A stretch of 5,153 nt of DNA from Nocardioidaceae bacterium (GTDB lineage Bacteria; Actinomycetota; Actinomycetes; Propionibacteriales; Nocardioidaceae), in assembly GCA_013813125.1 (NCBI GenBank), contig JACCSH010000157.1, forward strand, positions 1-5,153, in the 5' to 3' direction. Positions 1 to 5,153 of this stretch are shown piece by piece; position 1 is the first letter of the stretch; each line of letters starts with the position of its first letter. A program made the position numbers and the translations under genes. The notes under the pieces were generated by a model, which searched no databases, was not told where the DNA came from, and worked only from the letters and a program-made list of their open reading frames with translations.

Positions 1-180
1 TCGGTGCGCAACATCCGCCGCAACGCCAAGCAGGCTCTCGATCGGGCCCAAAGAGACGGAGACGTAGGCGAAGACGAGGTGAGCGGTGCCGAGAAGCGCC
101 TCGATGCCATGACCAAGAAGCACGTCGATGCCGTCGACGACCTGTTGAAGCACAAAGAAGCCGAGTTGCTCGAAGTCTGA
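1..180 (+). CDS. frr: Ribosome recycling factor, C-terminal part (5' end outside window)
   Basis: This is the last 59 codons of a gene that enters the window in frame 1 and stops with TGA at 178-180. The visible protein begins [13 protein letters not shown] and ends [10 protein letters not shown]. This matches the C-terminal long helices of ribosome recycling factor, including the conserved V-R-N-x-R-R motif of the family and a charged final helix ending in E-L-x-E-V. RRF works with EF-G in the cytoplasm to split the post-termination ribosome after peptide release. The whole protein is usually about 185 residues, so roughly the first two thirds lie upstream of the window. Its stop is nine bases before cdsA on the same strand, the usual bacterial order (pyrH-frr-cdsA), so the two are probably co-transcribed. 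Confidence 0.95.
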   Translation, partial: SVRNIRRNAKQALDRAQRDGDVGEDEVSGAEKRLDAMTKKHVDAVDDLLKHKEAELLEV

Positions 181-189
181 TCCGAGCAC

Positions 190-1032
190 ATGCCTGCCGG
201 ACATTCGCTACCTGCCCAGACCAGCCGCGCCGGACGCGACTTGACCGCGGCGATATCCGTAGCGATCGGGCTCATCGCCCTCGTCATCGCCTCCCTGGCG
301 TTCGTGAAGGACGCCTTTTTGGGGGTGGCGAGCGCGGCGGTCGTCGTCGGGCTGTGGGAGATGCGACAAGCTCTCCGCACGAACGGCACCTGGATGCCGG
401 CCGTCCCGATGGCATGCGGGTCGGTCGCCATGATGGTCGGCGCCTACTACGGTGGTCCCGATGTCCTGATCGTCTTGCTAGCCGTCACGATTCTGGTTTC
501 GATCTTGTGGAGGATGCCCAGAGGCCAAGCCGGCTTCGTCCGTGACACGACGGCAACCGTCTTCTGCCTGGTGTACGTCCCGTTCTTGGCCTCGTTCGCG
601 GTCTTGCTGCTCGCGCCGGACGACGGCATCGACCGTGTGCTGACCTTCATCGCCGTAACCGCCGCTTCGGACACCGGCGGTTACGCCGTAGGCGTCATGG
701 CGGGCCGGCATCCGATGGCGCCTTCGATCAGCCCGAAGAAGTCCTGGGAGGGCTTTCTCGGATCGGTGCTGTTCTCCATGTGCGCGGGGGTCCTCTGCGT
801 CGGCTATCTTCTCGAGGGCCCATGGGAGGTGGGGGTGGTCCTCGGTGCGGTGGCGGCCGTCGCTGCGACACTTGGCGACCTGACCGAGTCACTGATCAAG
901 CGCGACCTTGGGATCAAGGATATGAGCAACCTCCTGCCCGGCCACGGCGGAATGATGGATCGCCTCGACTCCTTGCTCGCCACCGTCTCGGTGGTGTGGC
1001 TCGTGCTTCACTTCTTGCTACCCGCGGCCTGA
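190..1032 (+). CDS. cdsA: Phosphatidate cytidylyltransferase (CDP-diacylglycerol synthase)
   Basis: This 280-residue integral membrane enzyme makes CDP-diacylglycerol from phosphatidic acid and CTP, the precursor of phosphatidylglycerol, cardiolipin and phosphatidylinositol. The full family signature is present at residues 234-260: S-x-x-K-R, then K-D, then L-P-G-H-G-G and D-R-x-D. Two other conserved motifs are S-D-T-G-G-Y (Asp161) and SISPKKSWEG (Ser181-Gly188 being SPKKSWEG). About eight hydrophobic segments can be seen, roughly at residues 18-39, 42-57, 68-86, 90-106, 121-143, 190-207, 213-230 and 262-278. The length is normal for the family. The ATG at 190 follows the frr stop by nine bases. 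No strong Shine-Dalgarno is visible, so translation may be coupled to frr. The last 25 bases overlap the 3' end of the convergent LacI-type gene. No terminator is visible after the stop. Confidence 0.96.
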   Translation: MPAGHSLPAQTSRAGRDLTAAISVAIGLIALVIASLAFVKDAFLGVASAAVVVGLWEMRQALRTNGTWMPAVPMACGSVAMMVGAYYGGPDVLIVLLAVTILVSILWRMPRGQAGFVRDTTATVFCLVYVPFLASFAVLLLAPDDGIDRVLTFIAVTAASDTGGYAVGVMAGRHPMAPSISPKKSWEGFLGSVLFSMCAGVLCVGYLLEGPWEVGVVLGAVAAVAATLGDLTESLIKRDLGIKDMSNLLPGHGGMMDRLDSLLATVSVVWLVLHFLLPAA

Positions 1033-2087
1033 GCCGCCTCGGCCGCGGGAGGTGCCTGGCTGGTCAACGAAACAGCGGGGGCAGCAGTCGACCCGCGCAC
1101 CACCAGATACGTGGGCACGGTCACGTGCATCCTTCGCGGTGTCCGCCCGCTCACCAAGTCGAGGACGAGCTGACCTGCAATCGCCCCCTGAACCTCGACC
1201 GACTGGTGGACGGTGGTGAGGTCGTTGAGGTCGGCCATGGGGTGGTCGTCGATACCGACAATGGACATCCGGTCCGGAACGGCGAGGGATGCTCGCCGCA
1301 AGGTCCGCAGGGCACCCATGGCAACCTCGTCGCTGTGGGCGAAAACGGCGGTTGGTGGATTGGGCAGACTCAACAGTTGATCCATGCCTCGGGCACCACC
1401 GTCCAGCCCCCACCGCACTGTGACCATGAGCTCCGGTGAGAGTGGTATGCCGGCGCGTCGTAGCGCATCTTCATAACCCCCCTTGCGCAAGACCTCCGAT
1501 GTCCAAACCTGGTCTTCGGAATCTGACGTGGTTATGAGTCCTATCCGGCGATGCCCCACAGCGATGAGGTGTCCGGCCGCCTGCCGAGCGGCCTGTTCGT
1601 CATCTATCTGTACATTCGGATAGTCAGCAATCTTGCCACCTGCCACCACCACCGTGACACCCATCAGATCGAGCCGTCGCCGCTGCGGATCGGTCACCGG
1701 CAATGCGATCAAAATCACGGCGTCGACCTTGCGGCGTGCAGGCAGGCGGTCGAAGAACCGTTCCCGGTCCGAGGCACCTTCGACGTGATAGATCAAGACG
1801 TCCAGGTCCGCCTCACGCAGGACGGCTTCTATGCCGGCGAGCATGGTTGCGTAGAACCAGCGACTGATCGCTGGCACTACCACTGCAACGCGCCTGGTGG
1901 CGCCACCAGCTAGCCGCGACGCTTCGGGGGACACCACATAGGCCAGCTCGTCGGCAATCTTGGCGATGCGCTCGCGTGTCTCGGCAGACACTCCGGGCAT
2001 ACCGCGCAGAGCGCGAGAGACTGTCGCCGTCGAAACCCCAGCACGGCGGGCCACGTCGCTCATGTTGGCCGGGTGAGGCGCATTCAC
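1008..2087 (-). CDS. LacI-family transcriptional repressor, probably of the adjacent alpha-glucoside genes
   Basis: This is a complete LacI/GalR-type regulator. From the GTG at 2087 it has 359 residues. The N-terminal helix-turn-helix (about residues 10-29) reads MSDVARRAGVSTATVSRALR. The hinge follows (about 53-62, SPEASRLAGG), with the leucine (Leu59) that family members insert into the minor groove of the operator centre. A periplasmic-binding-protein-like effector domain then runs from VAVVVP (about 67) to the typical end YLVVRGST; it includes PTAVFAHSDEVAMGALRTLR and IVGIDDHPMADL. A low-complexity Ala/Pro tail ends the protein. The start is uncertain: TTG 2114 has a GGAGGG-like site 11 bases upstream but lies inside a palindromic operator, GTG 2087 gives the usual spacing before the helix-turn-helix, and ATG 2063 would start right at it. 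It is divergent from the glucosidase, which suggests that it controls that gene and itself. The ligand is unknown; an alpha-glucoside or a derivative is inferred from context. Confidence 0.93.
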   Translation of the reverse strand: MNAPHPANMSDVARRAGVSTATVSRALRGMPGVSAETRERIAKIADELAYVVSPEASRLAGGATRRVAVVVPAISRWFYATMLAGIEAVLREADLDVLIYHVEGASDRERFFDRLPARRKVDAVILIALPVTDPQRRRLDLMGVTVVVAGGKIADYPNVQIDDEQAARQAAGHLIAVGHRRIGLITTSDSEDQVWTSEVLRKGGYEDALRRAGIPLSPELMVTVRWGLDGGARGMDQLLSLPNPPTAVFAHSDEVAMGALRTLRRASLAVPDRMSIVGIDDHPMADLNDLTTVHQSVEVQGAIAGQLVLDLVSGRTPRRMHVTVPTYLVVRGSTAAPAVSLTSQAPPAAEAAQAAGSKK

Positions 2088-2110
2088 GGGCTCAGCGTAA
2101 CCCCATGTGC

Positions 2111-2122
2111 GCAAACGTTTGC
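2111..2122. promoter_or_regulatory. Perfect palindromic operator, site O1
   Basis: GCAAACGTTTGC is a perfect 12-bp palindrome with a central CG step, the typical design of LacI-family operators. Its core equals the idealised E. coli PurR-type operator core. It sits immediately upstream of, or overlapping, the 5' end of the LacI-type gene and covers that gene's possible TTG start at 2114-2112. This position suggests autorepression. Binding by the adjacent regulator is inferred from family knowledge and location. Confidence 0.8.
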
Positions 2123-2147
2123 TCGCCCTCCGGCTGAACGGGGCGAG
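2122..2147. repeat. Imperfect hairpin / inverted repeat next to O1
   Basis: CTCGCCC at 2122-2128 pairs perfectly with GGGCGAG at 2141-2147 across a 12-base loop. It lies in the probable leader or promoter region of the LacI-type gene. There is no T-run on either side, so it does not look like an intrinsic terminator. It could be a protein-binding site, a leader structure or chance in GC-rich DNA. Confidence 0.3.
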
Positions 2148-2208
2148 GCAACCTCTGCCGCACTCTTTCTGACGAGCAGCGACTTTGGTTGCAAGGCGAT
2201 AACGACTC

Positions 2209-2238
2209 TTGACATTTCCTCAGCATTCGCTTCATGGT
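2209..2238 (+). promoter_or_regulatory. Candidate promoter of the alpha-glucosidase gene
   Basis: A perfect -35 hexamer TTGACA lies at 2209-2214. After an 18-base spacer, CATGGT at 2233-2238 is a weak -10 element (A at position 2, T at 3, T at 6). Transcription would start near 2245, inside the second palindromic site, giving a leader of about 34 bases before TTG 2279. The -35 box is convincing; the -10 is approximate. Confidence 0.55.
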
Positions 2239-2242
2239 TTAC

Positions 2243-2254
2243 GCAACCGTTTAC
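2243..2254. promoter_or_regulatory. Second LacI-type operator, site O2
   Basis: GCAACCGTTTAC matches the perfect palindrome at 2111-2122 at 10 of 12 positions and keeps the central CG. It overlaps the predicted transcription start of the glucosidase, where a bound repressor would block RNA polymerase. Centre-to-centre distance to O1 is 132 bp. Two direct copies of GTTTACG (2237-2243 and 2249-2255) flank and overlap it. Confidence 0.65.
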
Positions 2255-2263
2255 GTGACCGCC

Positions 2264-2269
2264 AGGGAG
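2264..2269 (+). promoter_or_regulatory. Ribosome binding site deciding the glucosidase start
   Basis: AGGGAG lies nine bases upstream of TTG 2279, a normal Shine-Dalgarno distance. The alternative in-frame starts ATG 2234 and GTG 2255 have no comparable site. ATG 2234 also falls within the candidate -10 region, upstream of the predicted transcription start. Confidence 0.6.
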
Positions 2270-2278
2270 ACCCAGCTC

Positions 2279-3940
2279 TTGTCAGGATCGGCAACTGAGC
2301 AGCCGGTGGCTGCCTGGTGGGAGACTGCCGTTGTCTACCAGGTCTACATTCGCAGTTTCCGTGACGGCGACGGTGACGGACTGGGCGACCTCGCCGGACT
2401 GCGCGAGCGGCTGCCCTATGTCGCTTCGCTCGGCGTGGACGCCTTGTGGATCAACCCCTGGTACCCGTCGCCGATGGCAGACGCTGGCTATGACGTAGCG
2501 GACTACCGGGACATCGAGCCGTCATTCGGCACACTGGCAGAAGCCGAGAACTTCATTGCAGAGGCGCACGCGTTGGGGTTGAAGGTCTTGCTCGACATCG
2601 TCCCCAACCACACTTCGTCGGAGCACGCGTGGTTCAAGGCGGCTCTTGCCGGCGACCAGGAGGCTCGAGCCCGCTACATCTTCCGCCCCGGGCAGGGCGC
2701 CGGAGGCGATCTGCCCCCCAACGACTGGCGGAGTAACTTCGGCGGTCCGGCCTGGACCCGACTGTCGGAGGCGAACGGCAAACCGGGCGATTGGTATCTG
2801 CACCTGTTCGCGCCTGAGCAGCCCGACCTTGACTGGACCAATCCCGAGGTCCGATCGGAGTTCGAGGACATCTTGCGCTTCTGGTTCGACCGCGACGTCG
2901 ACGGCTTCCGAATCGACGTGGCGCACGGGCTGAGCAAGGCCGAGGGCCTTCCGGACTTCGGGGCCCAGCCGGAGGCTCCTGTGCACCTGGAGCCGCATCC
3001 TGCGTGGGACCAAGACGACGTGCACGAAATCTACCGTGGCTGGCGCAAGGTGGCTGACTCCTACGAGCCTCCGCGCATCTTCGTGGCCGAAGCCTGGGTG
3101 TCGAGCAACGAGCGGCTAGCGCAGTATCTGCGGCCCGACGAGCTGCACACCGCCTTTCAGTTCGACTTCCTTCGGGCGCCGTGGCGGGCGAAGGCGATGC
3201 GCGAAGTGATCGACGATGCTTCCGAATCCGCTGCTGAGGTCGGTGCCCCCAGCACCTGGGTCTTGTCCAACCACGACGTCGTGCGGCACGTCACCCGGTA
3301 CGCCCGCTCGCAGCCTGGCCATCTGGTCGAGAGCGGGTGGGATCGGTCGCGCTGGTCTGACGAGGCGCCCGATATCGCATTGGGCACCCGTAGGGCCCGT
3401 GCCGCCGTGTTGCTCACGTTGGCGCTCCCGGGTGTCAGCTACCTCTATCAGGGTGAAGAGCTCGGCCTGTACGAGGTGGAGGACCTTCCGGGTAATCTGC
3501 GCCAGGACCCCACCTGGGTTCAGTCGGGGTACACCGACCCGGGACGAGACGGCTGCCGCGTCCCGCTGCCGTGGTCGGGCAGCGAGCCACCGTTCGGGTT
3601 CAGCTCGCAAGCCGGATCCGCACAGCCGTGGTTGCCTCAACCCGCAGACTGGGCGTCACTCACCCAAGAGTCACAGGAGCGGGACCCCGGCTCGATGTTG
3701 AGCCTTTATCGAACCGCGCTTGGACTGAGAGCCACCTGGCTCGTGGGCCTCACACCTGTTCAGTGGATCGACGCTCCGAGCGGCGTACTCGCCTTTCGGC
3801 GCGGCGCCATCGAGTGCTGGGTCAACACCGGTAGTGACGAGGTCGAGGTAGCCGACAAGGAAGTGCTGCTGAGATCCGTTCCAGCCGGCGCTGCTGGGGT
3901 GCTTCTGCCTGACGAGGCCGTATGGTTCGTAGAAAGTTGA
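2279..3940 (+). CDS. GH13-family alpha-glucosidase (oligo-alpha-glucosidase type)
   Basis: With the TTG start this is a 553-residue cytoplasmic enzyme (no signal peptide) that removes glucose from short alpha-glucosides by a retaining mechanism. The N-terminal WWETAVVYQVYIRSF strand is followed by a calcium-loop-like D-G-D-G-D-G-L-G-D at residues 29-37. All four conserved GH13 regions are present: DIVPNH (106-111), GFRIDVAHG with nucleophile Asp213, FVAEAW with acid/base Glu271, and SNHD with Asp333. Region V is QPDLDW (181-186). A beta-rich C-terminal domain fills about the last 80 residues. The catalytic triad is intact and the length is normal. Overall motifs resemble actinobacterial AglA-type enzymes (GH13 subfamily 30 or 23 as a guess). 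Val214 after the nucleophile is the residue type often linked to alpha-1,6 activity. Neighbouring LacI-type operator sites suggest sugar-inducible expression. A longer reading from ATG 2234 (568 residues) is less likely. Confidence 0.93.
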   Translation: MSGSATEQPVAAWWETAVVYQVYIRSFRDGDGDGLGDLAGLRERLPYVASLGVDALWINPWYPSPMADAGYDVADYRDIEPSFGTLAEAENFIAEAHALGLKVLLDIVPNHTSSEHAWFKAALAGDQEARARYIFRPGQGAGGDLPPNDWRSNFGGPAWTRLSEANGKPGDWYLHLFAPEQPDLDWTNPEVRSEFEDILRFWFDRDVDGFRIDVAHGLSKAEGLPDFGAQPEAPVHLEPHPAWDQDDVHEIYRGWRKVADSYEPPRIFVAEAWVSSNERLAQYLRPDELHTAFQFDFLRAPWRAKAMREVIDDASESAAEVGAPSTWVLSNHDVVRHVTRYARSQPGHLVESGWDRSRWSDEAPDIALGTRRARAAVLLTLALPGVSYLYQGEELGLYEVEDLPGNLRQDPTWVQSGYTDPGRDGCRVPLPWSGSEPPFGFSSQAGSAQPWLPQPADWASLTQESQERDPGSMLSLYRTALGLRATWLVGLTPVQWIDAPSGVLAFRRGAIECWVNTGSDEVEVADKEVLLRSVPAGAAGVLLPDEAVWFVES

Positions 3941-3954
3941 CCCGCTGCTGTTCG

Positions 3955-3982
3955 TTAACCGACGCAACATCTCCCGTTTAAT
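3955..3982 (+). promoter_or_regulatory. Possible internal promoter before the sugar-binding protein gene
   Basis: In the 71-base gap between the two sugar genes, TTAACC (3955-3960, 4/6 to TTGACA) and TTTAAT (3977-3982, 5/6 to TATAAT) are separated by 16 bases. This would give a start near 3989 and a leader of about 23 bases. No terminator-like hairpin is seen in the gap, so readthrough from the glucosidase gene is equally possible. Confidence 0.35.
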
Positions 3983-4001
3983 GCTCGTTTCCCAACCGCT
4001 C

Positions 4002-4006
4002 GGAGG
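4002..4006 (+). promoter_or_regulatory. Strong ribosome binding site of the sugar-binding protein gene
   Basis: GGAGG, within GGAGGAG at 4002-4008, lies five bases before ATG 4012. It is the strongest Shine-Dalgarno in the window, fitting the high expression usual for solute-binding lipoproteins. Confidence 0.8.
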
Positions 4007-4011
4007 AGTTC

Positions 4012-5153
4012 ATGAAGATTCATCCCAAAGTCGGCCTCGCTGTTTTGGCGACGACTTTCCTGCCATTGGCCGCCTGCGGCGGTGGTGACACCGACAGCGA
4101 GACGGCATCTGCCGGTCTCGAAGGCCGCGGACCGATCACCTACGTCGCAGGCAAGGACAACACCGGTCTTGTCGCTCCGATGATCGAAAGGTGGAACAAG
4201 GAGCACCCGGAAGAGGAGGTCACGTTCGAGGAGCAGACGGACGAAGCCGACCAGCAGCACGAGGACCTGGTGCAGAACTTCCAGGCTGAGGGCACCGGCT
4301 ACGACGTGGTGAGCGTCGACGTGATCTGGACGGCCGAGTTCGCGGCCAAGGACTGGCTGCAACCGCTCGAGGGCGACCTGGCTCTCGACACCGAAGGCTT
4401 CTTTCCTGCACCGCTTGAGGCAGCGACCTATGACGGCAAGCTCTACGCGGCACCCACCAGCAGCGACGGCGGGATGCTCTACTACCGCAAGGACCTGGTC
4501 GACACCCCACCTGAGTCCTGGGACGAGATGATGGAGATGTGCTCCATCGCCGAAGAGAACAACATGGACTGCTACGCCGGTCAGTTCTCGCAGTACGAAG
4601 GTCTCACCGTCAACGCTGCGGAGGCCATCAACACGTTCGGCGGTGAGATCGTCGACGAGTCGGGCAAGCCGGTTGTCGACAGTCCCGAGTCTGTCGCCGG
4701 GCTGAGCGCGCTGGCCGACGCCTACGCCGACGGCAACATCCCCAAGGAGGCCATCACCTACACCGAAGAAGAGGGTCGCATCTCTTTCCAAGAGGGTCGT
4801 CTGCTCTTCCTTCGTAACTGGCCGTACGTCTACAGCCTGGCCACGACCGAGAAGACCTCGAAGGTCAAGGACTCACTCGGCCTCGCGCCGCTGCCCGGCG
4901 ACGGCGACGGGCCCGGCGTTTCCTCACTGGGTGGCCACTCGGCTGCCATCAGCGTGTTCTCAGAGAACAAGGCGACTGCACACGACTTCCTGGAGTACCT
5001 CACCAGCGAAGAGGAGCAGAGGTCTAATCTCGAGGTGGGTTCGCTCGCGCCGGTCTTGACCGCGCTCTACGAAGACCCTGAGCTGGCCAAGAAGTTCGGC
5101 TACCTGCCGACGCTGAAGACGTCGATCGAGAACGCCGTTGCAAGGCCGGTGAC
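4012..5153 (+). CDS. ABC-transporter sugar-binding lipoprotein (alpha-glucoside type), 3' end outside window
   Basis: About 380 residues of an extracellular solute-binding protein of family 1 are visible without a stop; the usual length of about 420-430 suggests some 40-50 residues are missing. The N-terminus is a lipoprotein signal: MKIHPK, a hydrophobic stretch, then lipobox L-A-A-C with the lipidated cysteine at residue 22, followed by a flexible GGGDTDSETAS linker. The mature part starts with PITYVAGKDN and contains segments typical of maltose/trehalose/alpha-glucoside binders: GYDVVSVDVIWTAEFA, GKLYAAPTSSDGGMLYYRKD, the motif RNWPYVY (268-274), and SLGGHSAAIS. It would capture sugar outside the membrane and pass it to permeases that probably follow. 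It lies 71 bases after the glucosidase on the same strand, with a strong GGAGG site. It resembles AglE, ThuE and LpqY-type proteins; exact ligand cannot be read from sequence. Confidence 0.92.
   Translation, partial: MKIHPKVGLAVLATTFLPLAACGGGDTDSETASAGLEGRGPITYVAGKDNTGLVAPMIERWNKEHPEEEVTFEEQTDEADQQHEDLVQNFQAEGTGYDVVSVDVIWTAEFAAKDWLQPLEGDLALDTEGFFPAPLEAATYDGKLYAAPTSSDGGMLYYRKDLVDTPPESWDEMMEMCSIAEENNMDCYAGQFSQYEGLTVNAAEAINTFGGEIVDESGKPVVDSPESVAGLSALADAYADGNIPKEAITYTEEEGRISFQEGRLLFLRNWPYVYSLATTEKTSKVKDSLGLAPLPGDGDGPGVSSLGGHSAAISVFSENKATAHDFLEYLTSEEEQRSNLEVGSLAPVLTALYEDPELAKKFGYLPTLKTSIENAVARPV

Noticed and set aside
780..1439. Plus-strand open frame of 219 codons spanning the cdsA end and the antisense of the LacI-type gene
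   Set aside because: It runs in another frame of cdsA and then opposite the clear LacI-type gene. Its Arg/Gly/Pro-rich composition is typical of a GC-rich shadow, and it has no recognisable domain.
1551..1913. Plus-strand open frame of 120 codons opposite the LacI-type gene
   Set aside because: It is antisense to the conserved effector-binding domain, and its translation shows no recognisable family.
2145..2155. Short inverted repeat GAGG-CAA-CCTC
   Set aside because: A four-base stem with a three-base loop is too short to separate from chance, and no T-run follows.
2189..2194. TTGCAA on the minus strand as a -35 box for the LacI-type gene
   Set aside because: The best -10 at a suitable distance (CAGAAA) matches TATAAT at only three of six positions; no convincing minus-strand promoter was found.
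3116..3640. Minus-strand open frame of 174 codons inside the glucosidase
   Set aside because: It is antisense to conserved GH13 regions and has no domain or ribosome binding site; it is a shadow.
3955..4791. Minus-strand open frame of 278 codons opposite the sugar-binding protein
   Set aside because: It lies wholly antisense to a well-supported lipoprotein gene and its ribosome binding site. The translation is Val/Leu/Arg-rich with no recognisable motif, as expected from the reverse frame of a GC-rich gene.
1..5153. CRISPR arrays, tRNA or rRNA genes, insertion-sequence ends, toxin-antitoxin or phage-type genes
   Set aside because: No regularly spaced repeats, RNA-gene-like stretches, transposase motifs or small paired genes were seen; nearly all of the window is accounted for by five ordinary genes.

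Overview
The window reads as high-GC actinobacterial DNA. Three signs point this way: G/C-ending codons throughout, a housekeeping frr-cdsA pair in the usual bacterial order, and a carbohydrate-uptake cluster in the style common in Actinobacteria (LacI-type regulator, GH13 alpha-glucosidase, lipoprotein sugar-binding protein). The genus cannot be named from sequence reading alone.

Layout. Bases 1-180 are the 3' end of frr (ribosome recycling factor). Nine bases later cdsA (phosphatidate cytidylyltransferase) runs from 190 to 1032 on the same strand. A LacI-family regulator on the minus strand (about 2087 down to 1008) converges on cdsA and overlaps its last 25 bases. A divergent control region (about 2088-2278) holds a perfect 12-bp palindrome, a candidate sigma-70-type promoter and a second, 10/12-matching copy of the palindrome. 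An intracellular GH13 alpha-glucosidase follows (best start TTG 2279, ending at 3940). After a 71-base gap comes the start of an ABC-transporter solute-binding lipoprotein (4012 to the window edge, 3' end missing).

How the genes may work together (inference from family knowledge). The lipoprotein would capture an alpha-glucoside such as maltose, trehalose or isomaltose-type sugars outside the membrane. Permease genes, probably just beyond the right edge, would import it, and the glucosidase would hydrolyse it to glucose in the cytoplasm. The LacI-type protein would repress both its own gene and the catabolic genes through the two palindromic sites until a sugar ligand releases it. The arrangement resembles agl/thu/mal-type clusters.

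Nothing here looks like a wholly new system. The most informative points are the two matched operators, the evidence that the glucosidase starts at TTG 2279 rather than at the upstream ATG, the tail-to-tail overlap joining a sugar cluster to a core gene block, and the residues that bear on the glucosidase's linkage preference.
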